Assembly (NCBI GenBank): GCA_000467715.1
Contig: AJFK01000980.1
Location: 1-64,000, forward strand
Length of the DNA stretch: 64,000 nt
Source: Hysterium pulicare CBS 123377
Lineage: Eukaryota > Ascomycota > Dothideomycetes > Hysteriales > Hysteriaceae
Direction of reading: 5' to 3'
Shown: one piece after another, positions 1 to 17,668 of the stretch
Layout: every line of letters starts with the position of its first letter
How positions within the stretch are numbered: position 1 is the first letter of the stretch
The notes under the pieces: model-generated
What the model saw: the letters and a program-made list of their open reading frames with translations, nothing else
The model's database searches: none
Told to the model about the DNA's origin: nothing
Position numbers and translations under genes: made by a program

Positions 1-821
1 AATACGCCGCCCACGGCAGCGCCCTCCGCGCCTCTCAAAGCTCGACCCTTCAAACCCAGCTCTCCGTCTTCCAGTCCCTGCTCCACCAGTTCAGCATCAC
101 GCACGCGAAAGACATCCGCTCGAACCCTACCTTCCGCGCCGAGTTTGCGCGCATGTGCAATGCGATTGGGGTGGACCCGCTAGCTTCTTCGCATTCCAAG
201 GAGAACAAAGATGGGAAGGCGGGGATTGGGGGCAGTCTTTGGGCGCAGGCCTTGGGGGGCAGTGTCAATGATTTTTATTTCGAACTTGCTGTGAGAGTGG
301 TGGAAGTGTGTCGGGAGACGAGGAGTGAGAATGGGGGCTTGATAGCTGTTGCCGAGGTGCGGCAACGGGTTCAAAGAGGTCGGGGTATTGGGGGTGGAAT
401 GGAAGTGTCCGAGTATGTAACCATTCCTAGATTTAAACCATTCACATATTCTCTTTCCGTAATATAAACTAACCAGCCACTTCGCTCCCCCAGCGACGAC
501 ATCCACCGCGCCGTCTCCTCCCTCGCCCCTCTTGGCTCCTGCATAACAATCCTCCCCCTCGGCCACAAAGAACTCATCCGCTCCGTTCCCAAAGAGCTAA
601 ACACAGACCAATCCACCGTCCTCGAAGTCATCCAACTCCTAGGCTACATCACCGTCTCTATGCTGCAGATAAACCTCAACTGGGAACGCGCGAGGAGCGT
701 CGCCGTCATCGATGACTTGCTCGCTGATAGTTTGGTTTGGGTCGATCGCCAGGCTGAGGAGACGGAGTATTGGAGTCCGGCGTTTATTTCTGAGAGGGGT
801 GCGGTGGGGAGTGGAGGTTGA
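1..821 (+). CDS. SNF8: ESCRT-II subunit SNF8/Vps22, 3' part
   Basis: The gene runs off the left edge; coding reads 1-412 and 494-821, with an intron at 413-493 (GTATGT...CAG). About 245 residues are visible. The first exon reads into a helical segment ending FELAVRVVEVC, and the second gives the winged-helix region starting DDDIHRAVSSLAPLG and ending in RARSVAVIDDLLADSLVWVD, which is the typical C-terminal part of Vps22/SNF8/EAP30. SNF8 is the core of the ESCRT-II complex, which acts with Vps25 and Vps36 at endosomes to sort ubiquitinated cargo into multivesicular bodies. It is convergent with the eIF3c gene. The N-terminal part is outside the window, so the start cannot be seen. Function follows from family knowledge; the match itself is clear in the protein. 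Confidence 0.88.
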
Positions 822-1356
822 GGCATTTGGGCATATGATCGTTAAGGCCTTTATGTCCCTATGATACGAGATTTTCGGACATTATAGAGGTGGTCAGATA
901 CATACTTCGGTGCCGAAGGGAGCTCCATTGCTAAAGTGTAGCCTCCAAATCTAGCCGGCGAGCAGGTCTTCGTTGCAGCCAGAGCTCAGCCTGCTCGAAA
1001 GCTGGTAAGACAAATAATCGACGCCAGCACAAATGAAGTATGACCAGGAGAGACAGGCAAGAACATACTCTCAATTTTTGAAAGAAGAAACGCTTTATAG
1101 TGGAACTTGAAAGAGTCCCTATATTAACATCTTCAGTGTATATAGCCTAACGCAAGCAAAGGCAGTAACAACGAATTAGGTCGAAGATATAGTGTATACT
1201 TTTACCATTCATCCTCTGCCTAAGGTCTCTAGATGTGGCATGAAACTCCTGCGTCGTCCTTCCAAACGGAGACGACTAGTAAAGACCAAATAAAACCATG
1301 TTGTGATACTGCACAATTCCTCAGAAGGAATCGTGAAACGAGACAAACCTCCTCAA
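822..1356. other. Intergenic, convergent 3' ends of SNF8 and NIP1
   Basis: About 535 bases between two stop codons facing each other. It should hold both 3' untranslated regions. I see no open frame, RNA gene or repeat in it. Confidence 0.6.
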
Positions 1357-4088
1357 TTATGCCTGGATAGCCCTTCCCAATGCACCGCCAGTGAACTGCT
1401 GATTTCTTCCCTGTCCGCCCCCTCTGCCAGCACCTCCGCCCCTCTGACCTCCCCTTCCACCGCGTCCACCACGACCACGGCCACCTTGGCCACCTTGCCG
1501 CTCAAAGGCATTAGCAGTACCCTGTGTCCTCTGCTCTAATGTCTTCTCATTCGCCTCGATGAGCCCACTAGCTTTATCACTAAGACTGAGCGCCAGGCTT
1601 TGTAGTCTAGACAGTTCGACACCCTTGCGGAAGATGATGGCACTATTGACCTGGTCTAGGGCTGCAGCAAGCTCTTCGTGCGAAATCATCTTACTAACGA
1701 CAGCCGAGACCTTGCGTTCCGGAAGCTCAAACATCGACGCTAAAGTGGAAATGGAGAGGGTGTCGTAGAAGGGGGCGTATGTGAAGAGGTATGTGCGTAG
1801 GCCTTCCTCCTGGATCTGAGCCGATAGCATTTCCTTTATCTTTGCCGAATCGGCCATCAATTCCCAGATCTTGATTGAGTTGATGAAATCGGCAGACTTC
1901 TTCCATTCTCCAGCGGACAGAGCCTTGGATGCTTGCATGACGTGGTCGCGGGTGTTCTCCGGTGGCCCGGTGAAGATTTGACGCTCGTGGTATTCTAACA
2001 ATCGGCGATAGGTCTTGCTGATCACACGCTTCTTGATATCGGGTGAAGAGCCGATTTGTGCGAGAAGAGGAATTTCCAGAAGCATAGAGCATGTTAGGTA
2101 TACGCACTCAAGCAATTCAAGGTTGATGTGCATGTGAAAGGGGAGCTGTCTTTGTCTCTCTAGCCGCTCCTGTTCCGGAGAAATCTGGGAGTATCGTTGC
2201 ATCTGCAGACCTTGCGCAAGAAGTTCCTTCTGTCTGTTGCTACCACAAATCTCCTGGAGCGAGTTCTGCGCCTCGTATACAAGGCCAGCACGGAAGGCAC
2301 AGAGACCAACCTGGACAAGAGCACGGTTGAACAGAATCTGGCTATTGACGTCGAAGTTGGTGATTGTCTCTTGAAGATGAGACATGAGCATCATGTCGCG
2401 AGCCCTGTAATAATGATCATGTAGTGCCAGGAAGTAAATTTGGCAGAGCATTGCTCTCGCCCGGATTATGCCTTCGCTGTTCTTGAAGAGATATGTGCAG
2501 AGCGTCTGGACAAGTGAGGAGGTGTCGTTCGATATGGCACGAGGTGTGATTTCAGAGTCAAGGTCTTCTGGGATGGCTTTCCATGTATTGGATTCCAGAA
2601 TGGTGACAACTTGAGAAGGCTGTTTCCATATTAGTATCAAAATGAAATAAAAAGCAGATTCTACAAACCTTGAAGTAGACATGTTCCAACCGCCGCATCA
2701 CAACTCGGTTCAGACTGTCTTGCGATTGATCGAGTTTAGGATTTTTCTTCAATGATTCGACATAAACGAGGGCGCGGACAAGAACAGTGTACAAAGCACC
2801 CTCATCAGTCAACCGTTCGACATATTCAGCCGTGTGAGGATCAATGTGTTGGAGCGAGCGTGTAAGCTCATCGTCGAGTCGTTCAACGAAGGAAACAACA
2901 CTGCCGGGAATACGGAAAATTTCCCCAGGGGTAATTGGTGGTAGTTTGTCATCATCTTCCCACTCCTCGGCATTCTCGATGACGACAATTTCTTCCGTCG
3001 CTTCGAGGATTTTAAGAAGATCCGAGAACTCGTGCTCAGCCCTGATCTTGATGTCAGTAATACACCCATAAAATAAAGCCAACAAACCACCCACAATTTC
3101 CATTGCTCCTGAGACATTTGGCTGCCAGTTCCAGATGTCAAATCGAAACGTGTGGAGATCAAAGTAAGCAGCACCCTAATCTTCTGGTAGTCGTTGACGG
3201 CCACATCGTGGAGCTTTTCCATCACACGAATTTGCTCCAACCGATCTGTGTTCTTTCTACCTCTGGCTTCGACAATTGTGCGTAGATGCTTGAGGATACT
3301 TTCGGGGGTATACTGCATGGCCTTGCCGCCTGCGCCAACCATAGTAAAGCCCTCATCGTCCGCATCTGCGACGGCTGTAGCATCCAAGATCGATCTCTTA
3401 GGCTTCTTCGTCACTGTAACCTCCTCTACGATGTCTTCGCGCATGAATTCGTCCTTGTCTTCCCTATAGGTATCAATGTCCTTTTGGTACTCCTTGTTGT
3501 TCTTTTTAATGCGTTGTTTGATAACATTCAGACCACGAGTATTGATGGCATTCATCTTCTTAGGGGTGACCTTTTGCTTTTCGACGGTCTCAAGCATGAT
3601 CGTCTCAAGGTCCGCAACAGCCTTGATGTAGAGTTTCGGTACCTTGCCATCGTTCTGTTTGATGAGCCCTGGTATCTGTTTATTGAGCTTGTCAAATTCT
3701 ACAAGAACTCGTTAGGAAGATGATCCAAATAATATATATTGCAGCAAAACTTGCCTGTCGATATTACGGCCCAGTCATTAATCTTCTCTGCATTCTCGAT
3801 AAGTCGTATCGTGCCTTCGAGTTCATCAAATCGCTTATCCTTTGCACTCTTTACCACAGTCACCCGTTCTTCGTCCTCGCTCTCTTCCTCGTCTGAATCC
3901 TTGTCCCTTAAAAATCTGTTGGCCCCTCCGCCTTCCTCGTCGCTCGAGGATTCCTCGTCGCTTTCATCTTCGCTGTCGTCCTCAGAGTCTTCTTCTTCGG
4001 AGTGGTCCTCCGCCTCTCCTTCGCTGTAGAGCTCCTCCTCGGAAGAACTCTCACTAGAACTGTCGCTGGCGGTAAAAAATCGAGACAT
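1357..4088 (-). CDS. NIP1: Translation initiation factor eIF3 subunit C
   Basis: Four exons on the minus strand: 4088-3755, 3698-3095, 3041-2669 and 2619-1357, giving 857 residues, the usual fungal eIF3c length. The N-terminus ([19 protein letters not shown]) is a long acidic Ser/Glu stretch, as in Nip1, followed by the conserved [20 protein letters not shown] block. The C-terminal half carries the PCI region ([20 protein letters not shown]) with its winged helix ([18 protein letters not shown]), and the tail is Gly/Arg-rich ([11 protein letters not shown]) before the stop. eIF3c is a cytoplasmic scaffold of eIF3 that contacts eIF1 and eIF5 on the 40S subunit. The ATG at 4088 is chosen because the frame stays open about 33 codons upstream but has no other ATG. 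The first intron (3699-3754) starts with GC, not GT: the donor reads AG|GCAAGT and the acceptor TTGTAG. The other introns are 3042-3094 and 2620-2668. Confidence 0.95.
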
Positions 4089-4946
4089 GTTTGCTGGGAT
4101 AAATGGCAGTTCAAAAATGTCGTCAGGTTTTTGGTGGAGGGCCGCGACAAGTGCGTGGAAGCGAGATAAATCTTGGCGTTTAGGCACTGAGTCAAGAATT
4201 GGTGGGATGTGGTCAGTGCGCCTTTTTCACATGCGGGGCCACAGCGCCATTGTTGACCACGAACGCTCAACGTTTTCAGCACTCACACAATATATTGCTT
4301 TCAGAACTAGGTTTGAAAGAAGCACTAAGAGAACTCTATTGCCTAATACTTAGCCAAGCATCTCTCTCTCCATTATTTTCCATAATAAGCGGTATAAAGA
4401 GCGTCAGAAAGCCTTAGCAGTCTCAAACAGTAATGCGAGGAATGTCAAAGGCGTATTTATATGAAGCTAGAGTACAAGTTCCCAGGCATGGAAGTCCACA
4501 AACTAAAGACATTCCAATGCTCTCCTCAAATGGCCTTCGGCCGTGACTGTTAAAAACGCCAACCAGAAGAGGTCATGAAGGTGCCAAAAGGCCCAGTCCG
4601 CTTCGTTGACTCGCGTTGCATGTACTTGAGATGGCGGATTTCTAATCCACATGCCTGTTTCAACATCCTCCAGGGGTCCCGCGGGGAATGGAATGAAAGC
4701 TAATCCAATCTACTGCCACCAACACGCAGCTTTGCCTATACAGCTGAGACGGTCTTCATGACCGAAGGATCCCTGTCTTCCACTTGATGCGGTAAGACGT
4801 TAGATTCCTTAAAGGACGCCAGGATGTTGGGTTAATGAGATCCGGCTATAACTCGAGGCCCTCGAAGCTTCGTGCCAAAGTTTCATCCTTCCACGAAGGA
4901 ATGCGTATTGCCAAGATAAAAAGAATTAACTCCGAAAGGATTTTTC
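4089..4946. promoter_or_regulatory. eIF3c upstream region and Yak1 3' flank
   Basis: About 860 bases between the eIF3c start and the stop of the kinase gene, both on the minus strand. It must contain the eIF3c promoter and the kinase 3' untranslated region. No further gene, tRNA or repeat was seen. Confidence 0.5.
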
Positions 4947-7988
<3,042 letters not shown>

Positions 7989-9240
7989 GGCGATAAATGG
8001 AAAGCCGGAGACGAGAAGAAGACGAGGAGCCCGTAGGGTAGGTGCGTAGCCGGTTCAGCTGGTTACGCCGACTAGTTCGAGGTGAGCATGCCGAGCGCGA
8101 TGTTGTGGAAGGGTAAGTTGAGGATCAAGAAGAACGAAACTTGGAGGATAACGGCCTTCCCCAGACACGTGGTGGGCGCAGAAGCGGCAGCGGATTAACG
8201 ACTATCGAGCACCAACAGTCAACAGGCTGGCGAGGAGCAGTTTGGCGTGCGGTGGTTGGCGGAGGGGCGACCTCATCGACCAGCAGGCTGCGACGACTGC
8301 GGCGTGCCTCGACTTCCAGCGCAGGAAGCGTACAGAGACGTTGTGCTGCAATGGACTGCAACAGCAGGCGGAGAGGTGCAGTGAATGGGAGGAAAAATGT
8401 AGGTCCAGGTAGGTTCAGAACCCGCTGGCGGAGATGATGCGTTCGCTGGATACGCTGGCGGTTGCAGCTTTGGGTTTAGCGAGCAATCTTGGTGCCTCAC
8501 CCAGCCTTCTGCCCTTCCTTTGACGAATTCCTCGATGCATCAAATTAATGCCCGAAACCAACACTGCAGAAAGCCGTTTGGCCTCGATGCTATGGCTGCC
8601 ATTCAACAGCAAGCAGTTCACTTCGGTGCGTCAGTCAATGCTACGCCACGAGTTTAGAACTCTTCGCCATTTCGTATCATCATCGTCATTCAAAGCCTCG
8701 GATTGCAAACCCCTTGGCAGGCCATGAGAGGACCGTCCGCTATTTCTATTGATGATATACATATGTGTAATGTCGCTGCTCCTCCTGTCATGACCCGGCA
8801 CATGGCATTGCTATCGACTCGATCTCGGCCTGCCTAGAGACTCATTCAGGTCATCATTAGCGCTGTATTACTCGGTGTACCATAGTGCATGGAACCGACA
8901 TCCGTGGATAGCGCCTCCGAAGACCCAGCAACGCGTTCGGGAGCTTAGTTCAGAGTTCTCAAAGTGTTGCTTCATCCATTCATAGTACTAGACCTATCGC
9001 TTATCGTCCTATAAGTTTTGTGTTATTATCTCTCCTGTTGCTACGAGGCTTGGCAGTATGCTTTGTGAGCTTCTCCAGGCCCGATCAGAATTCTGCATCA
9101 ACGTCTCAAAGGTTTCTCGAGAGACGCAATATGTGATGAATGTTATTTGACTTAGGGTCTCCGGTCTATTTAGCACCGCCTCGAAAGTACGTTAAAGCTG
9201 ACGATTCAAGTGCCCTTGTCGGAAAGGATGACGAATCTTC
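7989..9240. promoter_or_regulatory. Yak1 upstream region and sidA 3' flank
   Basis: About 1.25 kb. The part next to the kinase start (8000-8500) is G+C-richer and contains open frames on both strands, none resembling a known protein; a long kinase 5' leader is the simplest reading. The half nearer the monooxygenase gene is ordinary intergenic sequence with no gene recognised. Confidence 0.45.
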
Positions 9241-12142
<2,902 letters not shown>

Positions 12143-15100
12143 CTACTTCAACTCTTGAGCTGCGACCATGCCGGCGTATATCCCTCCGAAGGACACCAGT
12201 TCATCGTGGTTCCCTTCTTCGACAATTCTTCCAGAGTCAAAGACGAATATACGGTCCGCATGCTGGACGCTTGCTAGGCGATGTGCTATCATTATCGTTG
12301 TCCGCCCAGAAGAAGCTGCGGCGATGGCTGTTCGGACCTCTTGCTCCGTGTGCGAATCCAGTTGTGACGTAGCCTCATCCAACAGAAGAATTTCCGGATC
12401 TCTAATCAATGCTCTTGCAATAGCAAGTCGCTGTCGTTGGCCTCCTGACAATCTCGATCCATTGGACCCGCATTCTGTATTGTAACCTTCTGGCAGACTC
12501 ATGATGAATTCATGCAATCCACACTTTTTGCAGACACTTTCTATATCTTCCAAATGAACCTCACTACCAGGACGTGCACCTAAACTTATGTTGAACTTGA
12601 TCGATCCAGGGAATAGATCCGGTTCTTGCTCGACCAGTCCCAACCGGGCTCGATGTTCTTGAACAGGCTCTGAACGAATGTCCTTTCCATCTAGGAACAC
12701 GGCACCTGCGCTTGGATCATAAAATCGTTCAATCAAGGATATAGAGGAAGATTTTCCGGCTCCGGAGCGACCGACAAAGGCAACGTACTGACCAGCGCGG
12801 ATCGAGAATGAGACGTTGCTTAAGGCGGGTGCATCTGGTCTGCTGTCGTATGTGAGGCTAACATTTCGAAACTCCAGATACTCCTCAGCAGACTTATCAA
12901 CGCCATTGTTTGACTTTTCTACATCATCCTTTACCGAAAGACTGCTTAAAGTGGAGGAGGCGACGGATATGATGGATGATCGCTGATCATGCAGGTTGAA
13001 AACGCTTCGAGCCGCGGCTTTGGCTCTAGTTATTTCGGGTGCCAGGCTGAACATCTGTCCAGCAGCTTGCGCCGAGAACAGGAGGGCTGGAAGAACGATG
13101 AAAAAGTCACGTTGTCCGTAGTTTCCATTTCGTACCTGTCTGGAACCCCTGGCAGATGAAATCAGTGATGGCTGAAAGTTTTAGTGTGAATACTACTTAC
13201 CACCAATAAGCCAAGGCGTACACAAAGTAAGTCACTGACAGCGAGAAAGCGAGCAAGGCGTTGCCCCACATTGTGAACTTGAGGCTTTGCTCATATGGAG
13301 TTTGTACTGCCTCTTTGTATAACTGTAATACGTCTTTTTCCCTTCCAAGCGCTGCCACTGTTTGAATTGCTGCGCAAGCTTCTGATGCTAATGCAGCAGC
13401 GGCATTATAGGCGGTCTGGTGCCGTTCTTCAGCTTTCGCAAGTATACGCAGTCGCAGGAACCCTGCTACTAGCATAATAGGGACCGCTGAGAGCAAGACG
13501 ATTGCAATTTTCCAAGCAACAATGTGGGCGAGGACGATGCCTCCAAAGACAGAAGTAGTCACTGAGAATAAAGTTCCGAGAATAACGCCTGAGAGTCCGC
13601 TTAGGTGTCCTGTATCCATGTTCAGCTTCGACATCAACTCATGATGCGAGTGGCCTCGTTTAGCGAACCAAGACATGTCTTGGTTTAGAATGGTGCGCAA
13701 CGAGATATCCCGAACACGGAGAATCAGATTCTCAGAGACAATACCAAAGGCAAATCCACTGCAAGTATAAGAGAAAAGAGCTAACAGTGCAAGAACGAAG
13801 AACATCAGACAGAAGAACTCGACTTTCGAATCTAGATGCTGAGACTTGGATTCATCGTTCAATAATTGAACGAGATTCCCAAAAATCAGAGCTTCCCCGA
13901 TGATAATGGCTCCGCTAATGATTGATGCAACAAGTCCAAATCCAATTTTTGGAACTTCTGGCCAGTTCAGGGACAGACATCTTCCAATAAGCTGAGTAGA
14001 ACTTAGTTTCGTCTGGTTGACCAGCAACTTAGACGACGAAGTGCGTTGACTTTCGTCTTGAGTTCGAGTTCTAGACAAGACTCTAGCAGCGTGTAACTCA
14101 TCACTAGTCAAGGTCGACGAAGTTGCTGAGGAACCCATGTTGCTTTGGAACCTCTGCGCTTGAATAAGCTCTGCGTACGCCCCATTCTGGTTCATGAGAG
14201 CAATGTGTGATCCCGATTCCAACAAGGTGCCGTCCTTCATGACTAGAATATTGTCCGCGTCTTTTACAGTAGCTAGTCGGTGAGCAATGATGATCGTTGT
14301 CCGTCCTGTCGAGGCTGAACTTCGCTTTAGCGCCTCTAATACTGTACATTCACTGCTCGCGTCCATCGCACTGGTATATTCGTCTAGAATCAGAAGCGAA
14401 GGATTGCCGACCAAGGCCCGAGCTAAGCAGATACGTTGTTTCTGTCCACCTGATAACTGGTCACCACAACCGATGTCTGTCAATATACCGTTTGGTAGAG
14501 TGTCGATAAAGTCGCAGTTTGCATCCGATGCTGCCTGCATACATTTTTGGACCACATCAGCGCCTTTGTCCCTTTCTGACTGACTTAGACCCTGTCTAAT
14601 GTTGTCCAGGATCGTCCCAGTGAAAAGAACGGGATGTTGGTTGACTAAAGCAATCTGCGAGCGGAGAGTGGCTAAGTTCAGATGTCTGATATCCTCGTTT
14701 CCTAATCTTACTCGGCCAGAAGACGGATCGTACAATCGTAACAGAAGCGCAGCTATCGTCGATTTACCAGAACCGGATGCCCCAACAATTCCAGTTACTT
14801 TGCCCCCTTGGAAGCTCAGATTGATTCCATCAAGTACGTGGACCGTTGGCCGGGCTGGGTACACGAACGTCACGTGCTCCAGCCGGATTTCACCTTGGAA
14901 ATCTGACTTGTCAACTCGCTTTCCATTACTGGAATAGACGTCAATCTGCGACGGTGGGTGATCTAGGACGGCAAAAACTGATTGTCCCGCCGCTGCTGCC
15001 ATAGCGAATGTTTGGATGAAGGGGCCGAATTGGCCAACAACGAACGAAGCGTCCAGAATGAGAAATACCACGGCATATATAGTACCCGCCTGGGAACTAT

Positions 15101-16157
15101 CTTGGCGCTCACGGTTACCTTCCCAAAAGGCCAGGGCATTGGCAGCGTAAGCAACAAAATAGACGCCTCCGAGCATGACTGCGCCAACAACACTCTTTCT
15201 TATACCGGCTCGAAGGGCCAACCGTAGAAATTTGATATGGTCTTGGGCGAGAAGTTCCAGAATACCGAACGCCTGTACCACTTGTACGCCCCTGATTGAA
15301 CTTTCTGCGATAGCAGAGGCTTTCTCTGTATAGACGGCGGCCATTTTGGATAACTTTGACACCTTTCTGGTACCAAAACAGACAACCAAGGTCATGGCAG
15401 GTATAACCGCAGCAAGCATAATGCCGGTGAGCTTAGCGTTTAGGGTGAATCCGACGGTAAAGGCGCCAACGAAGTAACTGATGGATTGAATGAAGATCCC
15501 GGCTTTCTCTGATGTCCCCAGCTGAATCGTTTGTGTTTTCTCAGTCAAAATATTGGTCATATCCGGAGATTCGATATCGAAAAAAGCAAGCTCCATGCCC
15601 AATGCTCGCTCCACCAGAGACTCTCGTAATTTTCGAGACACTCTCTCGCCTATAACGCCCCAACACACTGACCAGCCCCAAGTCACGAAAAAGTATGCTA
15701 CAGCAACACCCATGAGTTGTGCCAGCCGAATTCGAAGCTCATCTTCAGATGGAGGGAAATTGTTTATGATCCTTCCGAAGATCAAGCCAATTATCGGAAG
15801 AGGGATGCCACCTGCAATAGCAAGTAGAATGCCGCCAAAAAGGATTGTCCTTGACTGAATGTCATTCAAAGGTCGGTAGAGAGCAAAGTACGACGTTCGG
15901 AAAGGGTTGAGGCCTAGTATTTGTCGAATGAAGCTCCGGCGAAAAGTGGAAAGATTGCGTTGCCAGACGCGAGGTTGCGCGGTACTCAAGGAAGCCAGGT
16001 CCATCTGTTCTTGCCATTGCGACTCACGAGGAGCTTCCTGCGTGTCTTGGGCGGGTCGAAATGACAAGTGCCCAGGAGAAACATTCTCTTGGTGTGCTTG
16101 CTCCTGAAGTAATACGTTTGCCTGGCTGTATTCAGGTAATACAGCGTGCCGCTCCAT
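12143..16157 (-). CDS. Full-length ABCB (MDR-type) transporter of the siderophore cluster
   Basis: Two exons: 16157-13201 and 13148-12143, giving 1320 residues, a normal full-size (TMD-NBD)x2 exporter. The first ~95 residues are cytosolic and hydrophilic. NBD1 has Walker A GASGSGKST (~457-466), signature LSGGQKQR (~567), Walker B LLILDEYTSAMD and switch IIAHRLATV. NBD2 has Walker A GRSGAGKSS (~1110), signature LSGGQRQR (~1220), LLLDEATSQLD and MIAHRLASV. Both sites keep the catalytic glutamate and histidine, so both look active. Hydrophobic membrane segments precede each NBD. It lies between sidA and the NRPS and diverges from the NRPS, which suggests transport of a siderophore, an intermediate or a breakdown product; this is inference, since ABCB proteins also export drugs. 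The ATG at 16157 (MERHAVLPEY) is the first in frame. Intron 13149-13200. Confidence 0.92.
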
Positions 16158-17668
16158 AAGCTGTCACTATCAGGGCGAAGAGAGGAAATGGAAGCTTTGC
16201 AAGATGTTAAGCTGAAATGATAACAACTTATAAGACATGGAAGCTAATCACAGGTCGAGTAAGAGAGAGAGATTTAATGGAAAGTTCTAACGATCACGCT
16301 CATAAAAGTTGTACGAAAAAGATGTTTTGGATGCATTTATGCAAATTATTAATTGTGATGCAGGGAATAGCCAGCTCAAGGGAGGGCAATAATCATAGTG
16401 TGCTGTGGAGAAACTTTGAAGGCCACGGCGCTCATACTTGCCGAAATATGTTGTCATGGTTCCAAGAAGCCAAGTTGTCCGTGAAGACACATGATGCATG
16501 CCGATGGCCTTCCCCTGGACATTCTCTTGAGTAAGAGCTTGCACACTGGTAGGTAGGTAGCCTAAAATCTTGATGATCAGCATATACATGGACCACAGCG
16601 ATGCTGTTCTAGGGAAGGGCTAAGGCTAAGGTGTGGTTCTGTTCAAGAAGATCCACTACTATGGACACCCATGCACACCATTCAATGCGCATGGTTCAAG
16701 TTGCAGCTGTGGGGATATCTGATCCGCTTCTGTCGAGGGGAGACGGTATGGTTGGTTGAAAAGTGTTATTGCTCGGCAGCTGTCGTAGGTGGAGCCAGGC
16801 GTGGTGCAGCGCCAAGCCTGCGATGATCTTATCTGATCTAAAATGATTAGATTCAACCGACTTGGTGCTGTTCCAACCTTGGATCTATCCCCGTCCTCTC
16901 CGACATCGGTTTGGCTCTGAAAATACTTCTTAGCGTCTTCTTGCAAAAAAAAACCCTCGCTGGAGTGCCAATTCACCACGTAAAACGATGATGTCGACAA
17001 AAGAAATCGTTGTCAGCGTGGGGAACAGACGGGCGAGTGATGGAGACGGAGAACGTGTCGTCATTCGCTGGGAAGCCAAAACGCCACCACTCTCGCGCCA
17101 TCTATCCACACGTCTTCGGATTCTAGCGGCCACTTCCTTAGAACATTATATGCTGCATTCCTGTACCGAGCCGCAAGTCATAGAGTCCGGACGCTGGAGG
17201 CGGACAATATCGATGCCTTGTCACTTGCCTCCTTGGTGAAGCTGTTCCCAAGCACCCAACCCAGAGGTACCTAGGTGCTGAGGAACCTGTCATCGTCTGC
17301 ATCCATTCTTGTCACATAATTATTTCTTCACTGTGAAAGTACAAATCGCACCAGGCCTCGATGACCTGGCATCACTCAAAGACATTCACTTTTGTTGCGC
17401 CCGACTCTTGGGTGGTCGTGCCGAGATTTCCCCATTCTAGAAGAGTGAAAGAGCCAATAAGGTGCTATTTCGTTCGTTCGGGGTAACGCGCTGTCAACTA
17501 CTTAGTCGCTCAAGGAGCAAACCTATTTGTAAGGGTGCATGCCATGAAGAGCACAGCATTGAGCAGACTCTGACTTTCAACAAGAATCTTCAAATTTTGA
17601 CATCAAATACGAGAACTGAACCTCTGAAACCAAATAGAGCAGGTTTTCCGAAATCCAGCTACCGAGCT
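16158..17668. promoter_or_regulatory. Divergent promoter region, ABC transporter and NRPS
   Basis: About 1.5 kb shared upstream region of two divergent cluster genes. It holds one exact extended GATA site (16829-16837), a one-mismatch relative (ATATCTGAT near 16715), and a CCAAT box at 17454-17458, about 210 bases before the NRPS start. CCAAT boxes are the binding core of the CBC-HapX iron regulator, but they are common. From 17462 the NRPS frame is open without an ATG until 17669. Confidence 0.5.
16829..16837 (-). promoter_or_regulatory. Extended GATA site, iron-regulator type
   Basis: On the minus strand this reads ATCAGATAA, an exact match to ATCWGATAA. It lies 672 bases upstream of the ABC transporter start and 832 bases upstream of the NRPS start, a distance very close to that of the matching site from sidA. 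Binding by an SreA-like repressor is inferred, not shown. Confidence 0.5.

Noticed and set aside
4089-4187. Longer N-terminus for eIF3c
   Set aside because: The frame is open upstream but begins with GTG; MSRFF at 4088 is the family's normal N-terminus.
8141-8500. G+C-rich frames on both strands upstream of the Yak1 start
   Set aside because: Arg/Ser/Gly-rich translations on both strands without motifs; best explained as the kinase 5' leader or promoter.
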